NCBI RefSeq assembly: GCF_021462505.1
Contig: NZ_JAKEDV010000001.1
Coordinates: forward strand, 40,112-104,111
Length of the DNA: 64,000 nt
DNA from: Thermus brockianus
GTDB taxonomy: Bacteria; Deinococcota; Deinococci; Deinococcales; Thermaceae
Direction of reading: 5' to 3'
Shown: piece by piece, positions 1-9,015 of the stretch
Numbering within the stretch: the stretch's first letter is position 1
How the letters are laid out: every line of letters begins with the position of its first letter
Program-made: the position numbers and the translations under genes
The notes under the pieces: generated by a model
Seen by the model: only the letters and a program-made list of their open reading frames with translations
Told to the model about the DNA's origin: nothing
The model's database searches: none

Positions 1-622
1 AGAGGAGGTTGAGGACGTGGGCGGTCTTCTGGGAGGCCTCGTCCAGGGGCTTGGCCTCCAAGGGGGGAAGGCCCGCCTTCTGCGGGTCGGTGTCCGTCAC
101 GCCATCCCCCAGGCCCTCGCCCCGTAGGATCACCAAGAAGCGGTGCTCGCTTTCCGTGTAGAAGTGGACCTCCACGTCCTCTATCCGGGGGATGGCCTCC
201 TTTAGCTTGGCGATGACCCTTTGGTTTTCCTCCGTGGAGGGCCTGCCCGCCCGGCGGTCCACCACCTTCCCCTCGGCGTCCAAGGTGGCGAAGTTGCCCC
301 TTAGGGCGATGTCCCCTTCCCGGAAGTCCGCCCCCAGGCCCAAGGCGCTCAGGGCCCCCCGGCCTACCAGGTAGCGGAAGGGGTCGTAGCCGAAAAGGGC
401 CAGGTGCCCGGGGCCCGAGCCCGGGGCGAGGCCCGGGTGGACGGGGGTGAGAAGGCCCAGGGCGCTTTCCTGGGCTAGCCGGTCCAGGTTGGGGGTTTGG
501 GCTGCCTCCAGCTCCGTGGGGCCTCCCAGCTCCAGGGGAAGCCCCCCCACGCCGTCCAGGACCACGAGGAGGATCTTGCCGCCGGGTTGGTGAAGCTCCT
601 TGAGAACGGGGATAAGGTCCAT
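1..622 (-). CDS. apgM: Cofactor-independent phosphoglycerate mutase, archaeal (ApgM) type; 3' end outside window
   Basis: Reading leftward from ATG at 622, the translation begins MDLIPVLKELHQPGGKILLV and continues with VLDGVGGLP, TPNLDRLA and GPGHLALFGYDP. These are the metal-binding VLDG start and the family blocks of the alkaline-phosphatase-superfamily mutases of archaeal type. Such enzymes interconvert 2- and 3-phosphoglycerate in glycolysis without 2,3-bisphosphoglycerate. About 207 residues are visible and the frame is open to the window edge, so roughly the C-terminal half is missing. The gene is divergent from proS. A TAAAAT hexamer ends six bases before the ATG and there is no ribosome site, so the mRNA is probably leaderless. 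Family assignment is firm; the exact subfamily is recalled rather than searched. Confidence 0.88.
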   Translation of the reverse strand, partial: MDLIPVLKELHQPGGKILLVVLDGVGGLPLELGGPTELEAAQTPNLDRLAQESALGLLTPVHPGLAPGSGPGHLALFGYDPFRYLVGRGALSALGLGADFREGDIALRGNFATLDAEGKVVDRRAGRPSTEENQRVIAKLKEAIPRIEDVEVHFYTESEHRFLVILRGEGLGDGVTDTDPQKAGLPPLEAKPLDEASQKTAHVLNLL

Positions 623-628
623 GGGGCC

Positions 629-634
629 ATTTTA
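629..634 (-). promoter_or_regulatory. -10 element of apgM (leaderless type)
   Basis: TAAAAT on the minus strand, followed by GGCCCC and then the ATG at 622. The spacing would start the transcript at or next to the start codon. No convincing -35 hexamer is seen. Confidence 0.6.
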
Positions 635-640
635 CTGGGG

Positions 641-2088
<1,448 letters not shown>

Positions 2089-2089
2089 C

Positions 2090-3826
2090 GTGCGGGTCCT
2101 GGGGCGCAGGGTCTACTGGCGCTGGTACGGGGAGGTGCTCCTGGAAGGGGGCACCGTCCTCCGCATGTCGGGGGACGCCGCCAAGTGGCTTCGCCCGGGG
2201 GACCGGGTGCGCCTAAGCACGGAGTTCAAGAAGCCCCTCCTGGGCTTTGACGAGTACGCCCTGGAGGGGGCCTTCCCCATCTGGCCCCCCTTTAGCCGGG
2301 AACTCGTGCACGTGCGGGAAAGCCCCTTGGGCGGGGAGGCCTACCGCTACCGCCTTAGGGTGCGGGAGGCCACGTACGAGGGGGACTTTGAGGCCATCGC
2401 CGAGCTGGAGCAGTTCCACTACGCCTCGGAGAAGGAGGTGGTGGCCCTTTGGGTCTGCACCCGGTGCCAGAAAACCCTTCTGGCCAACACCAAGCCCGTT
2501 TGCGACTGCGGGGGAGAGGCGCGGCTTAAGGAGATTCGGGGCTCCACCCCGGCAAGCCGCTTTCTGGTGCTGGAACTCTTGGAGCGCCTCCCCTTTGAGC
2601 CCAAAATCCTCGGCTACCTGCGCCTAGACCCGCCCATCCCCCGCATGCACCGCAAGACCCCCGAAGGGGTGGAGCGGGACATCCGGGAAAGGATTTTTCC
2701 CAAGGACTGGTTCCACCCCACCTACGAGGGGGGAGGCGACTGGGAGGAGGCTTTAGACCGGGTCAATACCGCCGCCGCCCGCATCGCCCGGGTGGTGGTC
2801 CACCCCGACTACCGCTCGGAGGGCTTTGGGAAGCTTCTCGTGGAGATGGCCTTGGCGTGGGCCAAGGAGCGGGGTGCCCCCGAGGGGAGGCGGGAGAAGC
2901 ACCTCGTCTACACCATCGCCCAGATGGCCCGCTACCACCCCTTCTTTGAAAAGGTGGGCTTCCGCTACCTCTTTGAAACCGCCTCGGGGCGGCCCGTGCT
3001 CTTCTATCCCCTAACCGAGGAGGCGAAGGCCTACTTGGAGTGCTTCCTCCGGGAGGACCCCTACGCCCGGGCCCACGGGGGGCGGCTCTTCCGGCCCCGG
3101 TTTGGGCGGGTGGCGGGGCTAAAGGGGCCCATAAGGCTCCAAGGGGTCCACAAGGCCTACCGGAGCCACTTAGACCTGGAGGGCCTCCCTCCGGAGGTGC
3201 AGGAGGCCTTGGCCGCCTTCGGGGTAAGGGCCCGGGTGGTGGAGCGGGCGGTGCTAAGGGGTGCGGATTTGGAAATCCCCCCGGGAAGCCTGGTGGTCCT
3301 GGCGGGGGCGAGCGGGGCGGGGAAGACCACCCTGCTCCGCCTCCTCCTGGGCGAGCCCCCGGACCTGGGCCGGGTGGTCCTTCCCCCGGGCAGGCGCGTG
3401 GCGTACATCCCGGGGGAGCGGGAGGTGGCGCTGGGGGAGGGGGCGGTCCTCGAGGCGGTCTACCGGAAGCTCGGGGACGTGGGGGCGGCCATTGAGGTCC
3501 TGAACCGCGTGGGGCTTTCCGACGCCGTGCTCTACCGGGCAAGGCCCAAGGAGCTTTCCACGGGGCAGAGGGAGCGCTTCCGCCTGGCCCTCCTCTTGGC
3601 TGAGAGGCCCGACCTTGTCCTCATAGACGAGTTCGCCGCCCACCTGGACGTGCCCACCGCCCGGCGGGTGGCCCTGGGCCTAGGGAAGTTGTGCCGGGAA
3701 GCGGGGATCACCTTGGTGGCCGCTACCCACCGCCCCGAGGTCATCGCTGCCTTGGACCCCGACCTTCTGGTCTTCGTGGGCTACGGGGGGCTCACCACGG
3801 TACCTCGGACAGGTCCACGAACATGA
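2090..3826 (+). CDS. GNAT acetyltransferase-like domain fused to an ABC ATPase, with an inserted zinc ribbon (COG2401-like)
   Basis: I take GTG at 2090, one base after proS, giving 578 residues; an upstream ATG at 2000 would overlap proS by 89 bases. Residues 1-115 resemble nothing I recognise. Cysteines 123, 126, 138 and 140 form a CxxC/CxC zinc-ribbon-like knuckle. Residues about 225-320 contain a GNAT acetyl-CoA motif (ARVVVHPDYRSEGFGKLLVE, near 233-252). Residues 380-560 are a complete ABC ATPase: Walker A GASGAGKT (406-413), signature LSTGQ (489-493), Walker B LVLIDEF (509-515), switch His 547. There are no membrane segments, so it is not an ordinary transporter subunit. The architecture matches an ABC ATPase/acetyltransferase fusion family known mainly from archaea; its substrate is unknown. 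Its 3' end overlaps the convergent ASCH gene by 35 bases. Confidence 0.8.
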   Translation: MRVLGRRVYWRWYGEVLLEGGTVLRMSGDAAKWLRPGDRVRLSTEFKKPLLGFDEYALEGAFPIWPPFSRELVHVRESPLGGEAYRYRLRVREATYEGDFEAIAELEQFHYASEKEVVALWVCTRCQKTLLANTKPVCDCGGEARLKEIRGSTPASRFLVLELLERLPFEPKILGYLRLDPPIPRMHRKTPEGVERDIRERIFPKDWFHPTYEGGGDWEEALDRVNTAAARIARVVVHPDYRSEGFGKLLVEMALAWAKERGAPEGRREKHLVYTIAQMARYHPFFEKVGFRYLFETASGRPVLFYPLTEEAKAYLECFLREDPYARAHGGRLFRPRFGRVAGLKGPIRLQGVHKAYRSHLDLEGLPPEVQEALAAFGVRARVVERAVLRGADLEIPPGSLVVLAGASGAGKTTLLRLLLGEPPDLGRVVLPPGRRVAYIPGEREVALGEGAVLEAVYRKLGDVGAAIEVLNRVGLSDAVLYRARPKELSTGQRERFRLALLLAERPDLVLIDEFAAHLDVPTARRVALGLGKLCREAGITLVAATHRPEVIAALDPDLLVFVGYGGLTTVPRTGPRT

Positions 3827-4157
3827 CCCGGCCCTTGCGCCGGGGAACCCAGAGGGGCTTCTCGTAGCGGAAGGCGTTCTCCAAGACCCAGGCGTAGAGG
3901 GGGGCATCTTCGGCGTAGGCCCGGAGGAAGGCCTCCTCCGCTTGGTGCTTGGCGAAGTGGGGCAGGAGCTCTTCCACGCTGAAAGGGCCTTCCACCCCCA
4001 CCAGGTCCGCCTGGCCAATGAGCCTCCCTCCCGTGACGATGCCCAAGGGACCTCGGTGGCGGGCGTAGCGCTTGCGGATCTCCCAGGTCTTCTTGCCGTC
4101 CACGATGAGGCTGGCGTAGGGCTCGCGCACGATGAGCCCGATTTTGGGCCTTTCCAC
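3792..4157 (-). CDS. ASCH-domain protein
   Basis: 121 residues starting at GTG 4157. The opening GLIVREPYASLIVDGKKTWE followed by IRKR is the ASCH signature (ligand or RNA-binding beta-barrel of the PUA-like fold), and the protein is little more than this one domain. Family members are thought to bind RNA or modified nucleotides; one bacterial ASCH protein is an amidohydrolase for acetylated cytidine. No catalytic claim can be made from sequence alone. It is divergent from nth with near-overlapping -10 elements and overlaps the end of the GNAT-ABC fusion gene tail to tail. An ATG a few bases upstream is out of frame. Confidence 0.82.
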   Translation of the reverse strand: MERPKIGLIVREPYASLIVDGKKTWEIRKRYARHRGPLGIVTGGRLIGQADLVGVEGPFSVEELLPHFAKHQAEEAFLRAYAEDAPLYAWVLENAFRYEKPLWVPRRKGRVMFVDLSEVPW

Positions 4158-4163
4158 GGCCCC

Positions 4164-4169
4164 ATTGTA
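4164..4169 (-). promoter_or_regulatory. -10 element of the ASCH gene
   Basis: TACAAT on the minus strand, six bases (GGGGCC) before the GTG start at 4157. Leaderless arrangement; no ribosome site. Confidence 0.55.
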
Positions 4170-4173
4170 GAGT
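4168..4173 (+). promoter_or_regulatory. -10 element of nth
   Basis: TAGAGT, seven bases before the GTG at 4181. It shares two bases with the oppositely directed TACAAT of the ASCH gene, so the pair cannot be bound by polymerase simultaneously. Confidence 0.5.
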
Positions 4174-4180
4174 AGGGGGC

Positions 4181-4834
4181 GTGGGTTGTCCGAGGGAAGG
4201 CGAAAAGGAGAAGAAGGCTAGGGCCCTCGCCATCCTGAAGGCCCTCAAGGAGGCCTATCCCGGTGCCCGCACGGAGCTTCGGCATAATAGCCCCTTCCAA
4301 CTCCTCGTGGCCACGGTCCTTTCCGCCCAGGCCACGGACAAAAGCGTGAACGAGGCCACCCCGGCCCTCTTCGCCCGCTTCCCCGACGCCCGGGCCCTGG
4401 CGGAGGCCACCCCGGAGGAGGTGGAGCCCTATATCAGGCGCATCGGGCTTTACAAGACCAAGGCCAAGAACCTGGTGGCCTTGGCGAAGCGGCTTGTGGC
4501 GGAGTATGGGGGCGAGGTGCCTAAGGACAAGGAGGCCCTCATGCGGCTTCCCGGGGTGGGCTGGAAGACGGCCACGGTGGTCCTGGGGGCGGCCTTCGGC
4601 ATCCCCGGCATCGCCGTGGACACCCACGTGGCGCGGCTAAGCCGGAGGCTTTGCCTCACGGAAGCCAAGCGCCCGGAGAGGATCGGGGCTGACCTGGAAA
4701 GGCTTTTCCCCAGGGAGGACTGGGTTTTCGTCCACCACGCCTTGGTCCTCCACGGCCGCTACGTGTGCACGGCGAGGAAGCCCCGTTGCGGCGCCTGCGT
4801 CCTCGCCCCCTTTTGCCCAAGCCGGGAGGCTTAG
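4181..4834 (+). CDS. nth: Endonuclease III (DNA glycosylase/AP lyase)
   Basis: 217 residues. The enzyme removes oxidised pyrimidines and cleaves abasic sites in base excision repair. The helix-hairpin-helix LPGVGWKTA (near residues 123-131) carries the catalytic lysine, and VDTHV (near 146) the catalytic aspartate. The C-terminal [4Fe-4S] loop has exact C-x6-C-x2-C-x5-C spacing (from CTARKPRCGAC onward). The substrate-probing stretch LLVATVLSAQATDKSVN is intact. The GTG start follows a TAGAGT -10 by seven bases, which fits a leaderless message; the first dozen charged residues are poorly conserved, so a slightly later start is possible. Confidence 0.95.
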   Translation: MGCPREGEKEKKARALAILKALKEAYPGARTELRHNSPFQLLVATVLSAQATDKSVNEATPALFARFPDARALAEATPEEVEPYIRRIGLYKTKAKNLVALAKRLVAEYGGEVPKDKEALMRLPGVGWKTATVVLGAAFGIPGIAVDTHVARLSRRLCLTEAKRPERIGADLERLFPREDWVFVHHALVLHGRYVCTARKPRCGACVLAPFCPSREA

Positions 4835-4850
4835 GCCAAGGAGGTATTCG

Positions 4851-5993
4851 TTGAAGGGGCTTTCCCCCGCGTACCGCTTTGTGCTGGCGAGCTTTCTTTG
4901 GTCCTTCGGGGCCAACCTGGTTTACTTTTTCCTGAACTTTCACCTCGAGGCCCTGGGGTACACCCGGGCCCACATCGGCTACGCCCAGGCACTCCTCCTC
5001 CTCGTGGGGGTGGTGTCCGCCCTGCCCCTTGCCTACCTCATCCCCCGCCTGGGCTACCTGAAAAGCCTTTACTTGGCCTTCTTCCTGGCGGCGGGGAGCG
5101 GGGTGCTCCTCGGGCTTGGCCTTTTGGTCTTTCCCGCCCTCGGGGGGTACGGCCTGGCGGGGGCGCTCTTGCAGGGGGCGGCGGCCCCCCTCATGGCGCG
5201 GCTCGTGCCCCCGGAAAGGCGGGTGGCCCTTTTCAGCCTGCAGGCGGCCCTCACCACGGCGAGCGGCTTTTTCTCCACCCTGCTCGCCGGCCTCCTCTCC
5301 GAGTGGGTGGGGGCCAGGCACGTCCTCCTTTTCGCCCTGCCCTTCTTCCTCCTGGCCGTGCCCTTGGCGCTGGGCTTGCCGGAAGGGGAGGGGAAGGTCC
5401 CGCGGCTAAAGGGGCGGTTTGGGGTGTGGCTTCGCCTCCTCGTGCCCCAGGTGGTCATCGGCTTTGGGGCGGGGCTCGTCATCCCCTTTTTGAACCTTTA
5501 CCTGAAGGAGAAGTTCGGGCTCACCTACGGGGCCACGGGCCTCGTCTTCGCCCTTTCCTCCTTGGCCACGGGCGGGGCCATGCTCCTCCAGCCCCTCTTG
5601 GTCCATAGGGTGGGGAAGCTTGGGGCCATCGTCTGGGTGCAGGCCCTCTCCCTTCCCTTCCTCGCCCTTTTGGCCTGGGCCCCTTGGCTTCCCGTGGTCA
5701 CCTTGGCCCTTTTGGTGCGGGGGGCCCTGATGAACGCTGCCGGGCCCGTCTACGCCGCCTTGGTCATGGACTACTTACCCGAGGAGGAGCGCGCGGGCTT
5801 CTTCCTGGTGGAGTCGGCCCTTTGGAGCCTCCTCTTCGCCCTAGGAAGCGCCCTTTCCGGCAAGCTCCAGGCCGCCCTAGGGCTTGGTGCCTTCCACTAC
5901 CTCTTTGGGGCCACCTTGGCCCTTTACGCCCTGGGCATCGCCCTCTGGCCCTGGGCCTTCCGGCAAAAGGCCCCGCCTGGAGGCGGGGCCTAG
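4851..5993 (+). CDS. Major facilitator superfamily transporter (probable drug-type efflux)
   Basis: 380 residues with about twelve hydrophobic helices and a short loop in the middle (near residue 180), the usual 6+6 layout. A TTG start at 4851 is chosen because AAGGAGGT lies just upstream; no better start occurs. The family uses the proton gradient to move small solutes. The sequence gives no substrate: motif A is weak and there is no sugar-porter signature. It sits 16 bases after nth and may be read with it. Its last codons contain a perfect hairpin that serves as terminator for the opposing lipoprotein gene. Confidence 0.85.
   Translation: MKGLSPAYRFVLASFLWSFGANLVYFFLNFHLEALGYTRAHIGYAQALLLLVGVVSALPLAYLIPRLGYLKSLYLAFFLAAGSGVLLGLGLLVFPALGGYGLAGALLQGAAAPLMARLVPPERRVALFSLQAALTTASGFFSTLLAGLLSEWVGARHVLLFALPFFLLAVPLALGLPEGEGKVPRLKGRFGVWLRLLVPQVVIGFGAGLVIPFLNLYLKEKFGLTYGATGLVFALSSLATGGAMLLQPLLVHRVGKLGAIVWVQALSLPFLALLAWAPWLPVVTLALLVRGALMNAAGPVYAALVMDYLPEEERAGFFLVESALWSLLFALGSALSGKLQAALGLGAFHYLFGATLALYALGIALWPWAFRQKAPPGGGA
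5965..5990 (-). terminator. Intrinsic terminator of the lipoprotein gene, embedded in the MFS coding end
   Basis: Arms GGCCCCGCC (5969-5977) and GGCGGGGCC (5982-5990) with a four-base loop. Read on the minus strand the hairpin follows the stop at 6007 and is followed by TTTT. It encodes part of the MFS C terminus on the other strand. Confidence 0.6.
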
Positions 5994-6006
5994 GGGAGGG
6001 TGCCGC

Positions 6007-7254
6007 CTAAGGTTGGGTGTAGGAGCCGCCTGCGCTTTCGGCTTCTAGCTCCAGGGCGGTGCCGCGGTCCACGAGGTCAAAGCCAAACCCTTGGGGAATG
6101 GGGTCGGCGGCCAGGAGGTGGCCAAGGGGTTGGTCCACACCCAGGGCTACCGCTTGCCAGTTGACCGGGTCTCCGCTTGCGGGCTTGAGGGCGCTAAGCC
6201 CAGCGATGCTTGTGGGGTCAGGCAGGGCGTAGTTGGTTCCTCCCAGGGCCCCCTGGCTCACGAAGTGCTGCCAGGAGGACCCGGTGGGCCAGCTCAGCAC
6301 CAGGAGGTAGCCCCGGAGGTCTATTCCCCCGGAGAAGCCGCTTGCGGAGAGGGCCTGGAAGGTGGGAAGGTCTCCTGGGGCCGGTGTGGGCACGGTGGGG
6401 GTGAAGGTGAGGCTTGGCGCGCTGATGTTCACCGTGGAGGGTAGGTTCGGGGCGGGGATGCGCTTCAGAGCGGCGCTAGAACCGCTAAAGGTTAGAACCT
6501 GGTAGAGGTCGCTTGAAAGGGAGCTAGGTTTGGGGAAGGAGGAGCCTGTACCCAAGAAGATGTTCACCTCCCTGCCCAGAAGGTTGGCCTGGGCGGGGCT
6601 GGAGGTGGTGAAGGTTGCGCTCACCGGGCTCACGTTGATCGGGGGGATGCCCGTGGTGGTGGGGGTGATGTTGAAGAAGCCCCGTCCAAAGTAGTAGGTA
6701 CCTCCCACTTCCCCGAAGATGGCCACTTCCCGGTTCTGGCCCACGGGGACACGGAAGGCGTTATCAATATCGTTGATTGAGCCGTCTGTTCCTTCGTCCG
6801 AAAGGGACGCCATTGTTGTGGCTGAGTAAGCTGTGGCGTACCCTCCGCTAAAATCCCGGCTGCTGGTGTTGTCGTCGGGTTGGTTTAGATTGGCCTCCGG
6901 GCCCGCGTACCCCCCGTAACAGCGCACTTTGAAAGAGGTGGCTTCCTGCAGGGTAAGCTCGTAGCTTACGGCCTGTACCTGCTGGGAGCTTAGCGTGCCA
7001 AAGGTAGGGCAACGGAAGACCACGGTGTAGCGGTCCTGCCCTGCGGGGACGGTGAAGGTGTAGATGCCGAGCCCGCTGGGATTTAGGGGTTGGAAGGGGC
7101 CGTTGCCCACCCGGTAGGCGGCGGCGGTGGCGTTGATGGGCTCGCTAAGCCCGTTCACCAGCTGGACCTGTACCTGGGTACCGCTGGGCCCTCCCCCATT
7201 GCAAGCGGCAAGGAGGGCGCTTCCAAGAGCCAGTGCCTGCCAAAGCCTTTGCAC
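6007..7254 (-). CDS. Secreted lipoprotein of unknown function
   Basis: 415 residues from GTG at 7254, preceded by GGGAGGTGAT, a near-perfect ribosome site. A short signal peptide ends in the lipobox LAAC with Cys 18 as lipidation site, so the protein should be anchored to the outside of a membrane. The mature part is rich in Ser, Thr, Gly and Pro with alternating hydrophobic residues, suggesting beta-sandwich domains, and has two cysteines near residues 85 and 111. I do not recognise a family. It is divergent from the BTAD/TPR gene. Codon use in the middle (about 6480-7000) is less GC-biased than in neighbours, pointing to relaxed selection or recent acquisition. Confidence 0.75.
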   Translation of the reverse strand: MQRLWQALALGSALLAACNGGGPSGTQVQVQLVNGLSEPINATAAAYRVGNGPFQPLNPSGLGIYTFTVPAGQDRYTVVFRCPTFGTLSSQQVQAVSYELTLQEATSFKVRCYGGYAGPEANLNQPDDNTSSRDFSGGYATAYSATTMASLSDEGTDGSINDIDNAFRVPVGQNREVAIFGEVGGTYYFGRGFFNITPTTTGIPPINVSPVSATFTTSSPAQANLLGREVNIFLGTGSSFPKPSSLSSDLYQVLTFSGSSAALKRIPAPNLPSTVNISAPSLTFTPTVPTPAPGDLPTFQALSASGFSGGIDLRGYLLVLSWPTGSSWQHFVSQGALGGTNYALPDPTSIAGLSALKPASGDPVNWQAVALGVDQPLGHLLAADPIPQGFGFDLVDRGTALELEAESAGGSYTQP

Positions 7255-7329
7255 CTGGGATCACCTCCCGGCTTTTAGGAGAGCAAAGGGGGCGTGAACG
7301 GCGCCTGAGCGGAGGGTGAACGGGTTGGG

Positions 7330-7335
7330 TAGCAT
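7330..7335 (+). promoter_or_regulatory. -10 element of the BTAD/TPR gene
   Basis: TAGCAT, six bases (GGGGGC) before the ATG at 7342, without a ribosome site. Leaderless pattern. Confidence 0.5.
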
Positions 7336-7341
7336 GGGGGC

Positions 7342-9006
7342 ATGCCCCTTCTCCGCACCTTGGGAGGGCCCGAGCTTGAAGGGATGCGGTTTGGCCGGGA
7401 GAAGCCCCTGCTCCTCCTGGCCTACCTGGCGGTGGAGGGCCCTAAGCCCCGCCGCCACCTGGCGGAGCTCTTCTGGCCCCGGGCCCGGGATGCCCTCAAC
7501 AGCCTGGCCGTGGCCTTGTTGCAGCTTCGCCCGCTTGGGGTGGTGGTGGGGGAGGAGGTGTTGGCCGCCCGGGTGGACCTAGACCTGCCCCTCGTCTTCC
7601 AGGCCCTTAAGGAGGGGAGGGTAGAGGAGGCCCTGCGTCTTTACCGCGGGGCTTTCCTGGAACGCCTTACCCTAAGGCTTCCGGAGGAACTGGAGGAGTG
7701 GGTGTGGCGCAAACGGGAAGCGGTGGCGCGAAAGGTGGCCCAGGGGGTCAAGCGCGCTGCCACGGGTTTAGCCGCCCTAGGCTTTTGGGAGGAAGCGGAG
7801 GCCCTTTGGGAGCGCCTCGCTTCCCTACCCGGGCTGCTTGAGCCCCCGCGCCTACCCCGCTTGGCGCGGTTCCTCTTGCCTGAGGAGGACCGGCGGGCCT
7901 TCTTCCGCCTACTCCTTGGTGGGGAGATACCTGGGGGGGAAACCCTGGTCCGGCTGCGGCTTCGGGGCCTTGTGGACGCCAGGGGCAGGCCTCTCCTGGA
8001 GCCCCCTTTAGGCCTCGAGGCCCGGGAAGAAGCCCTCGTGTTGGCGCGAAGGCGCCCGTTGAGGGAGGCGGCGTACCTGTACCGCCTGGCTTCGCCCTTG
8101 CTCCGAGGAGAGGACCTGGGGCGGGCGGTGGAGGCCTTTTTGGCGGAGGCCCAGGCCCTTCTCTCCCGCAATCCCAAAGACGTGTTGCGCCTTTTGGAGG
8201 GCGCCCCCGACCTTCCTCCCATCCGCCTTCAGCGCGCCCGGGCGTTGGAGCGGCTTGGGCGCTTCAGGGAAGCCCTGGAGCTCTTGAGGGGCCTTCCCGA
8301 AACCGAAGAGGTGCGCCTCTTGAGGGGCATCATCGCCTTCCGTCTGGGTCGGCGAGAAGAGGCCTGGCGGGTCCTGGAGGGTGCGAAGGAGGGCTCGGCG
8401 GAGGCTTGGAACCTAAGGGGGTATCTCCTCCTTGGGGAAGGCAGGTTCCAGGAGGCGGCGGAGGCCTTTGCCCGGGCGGCGGTGCGTTTCCTGGCCCAGG
8501 GGGAGGAGGAGCGCTATGCGGGGGCTTTGGGCAACCGCGCCCTGGCTCTGGCCGAGGGCCAGGTGGCGCGCGAGGTGGTAGAACGGGCCTTTCAGGAGGC
8601 GCTTTCGGGGGCCAAGGGGGCCTTGGCCCGCGCTAGACTCCTCCTCAACCTGGGGGTTTTCCGGGAGCGGCTGGGCGACGTTGCCGTTGCGGAAAGCCTC
8701 TACCGTGAGGCTTTGGAACTTGGGGAGGAGGGGGGAAGCCTCGAGGTGCTGGGCCGGGCCTCGAACAACCTGGGCGCCCTCTACCATCGCCAGGGGCGCA
8801 GGGAAGAGGCGGAGGATGCCTACCAAAGGGCCCTTCTCCTAGCCCGGGAGGCGGGGGAGGTGGTGCTCACGGCGGCGGTGCTGGCGAACTTGGCCGAGCT
8901 ACGGGGGGAGGGGGCTTTCCTGGAGGAGGCGGTGGCCCTCCTGGCGGAAGCGGGGCACGAGGCCCTTGCCGAGCGGTACCGGGAGCGCATGGCCCGCCTT
9001 GGATAA
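7342..9006 (+). CDS. BTAD/TPR-repeat protein, SARP-like regulator without a clear DNA-binding domain
   Basis: 554 residues. The first 75 (LGGPELEGMRFGREKPLLLL, then ARDALNSLAVALLQLR) resemble the winged-helix/BTAD start of SARP and AfsR-type activators, with the leucine-rich segment AYLAVEGPKPRRHLAELFWP typical of this class. Residues about 90-150 fit the BTAD helix bundle. The remainder, about 260-545, is tandem helical repeats of TPR type (for example AEAWNLRGYLLLGEGRFQEA and a clear NNLGALYHRQGRREEAEDAY). These proteins usually bind peptides or partner proteins. The winged helix is truncated, so DNA binding is uncertain. The stop codon forms part of the -10 of the following subtilase gene, with which it is probably functionally paired. 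Confidence 0.75.
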   Translation: MPLLRTLGGPELEGMRFGREKPLLLLAYLAVEGPKPRRHLAELFWPRARDALNSLAVALLQLRPLGVVVGEEVLAARVDLDLPLVFQALKEGRVEEALRLYRGAFLERLTLRLPEELEEWVWRKREAVARKVAQGVKRAATGLAALGFWEEAEALWERLASLPGLLEPPRLPRLARFLLPEEDRRAFFRLLLGGEIPGGETLVRLRLRGLVDARGRPLLEPPLGLEAREEALVLARRRPLREAAYLYRLASPLLRGEDLGRAVEAFLAEAQALLSRNPKDVLRLLEGAPDLPPIRLQRARALERLGRFREALELLRGLPETEEVRLLRGIIAFRLGRREEAWRVLEGAKEGSAEAWNLRGYLLLGEGRFQEAAEAFARAAVRFLAQGEEERYAGALGNRALALAEGQVAREVVERAFQEALSGAKGALARARLLLNLGVFRERLGDVAVAESLYREALELGEEGGSLEVLGRASNNLGALYHRQGRREEAEDAYQRALLLAREAGEVVLTAAVLANLAELRGEGAFLEEAVALLAEAGHEALAERYRERMARLG

Positions 9007-9009
9007 AAT
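9004..9009 (+). promoter_or_regulatory. -10 element of the subtilase gene
   Basis: TAAAAT overlapping the upstream TAA stop codon, six bases before the ATG at 9016. It would give the protease its own leaderless message in addition to read-through. Confidence 0.55.
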
Positions 9010-9015
9010 TCCCCT

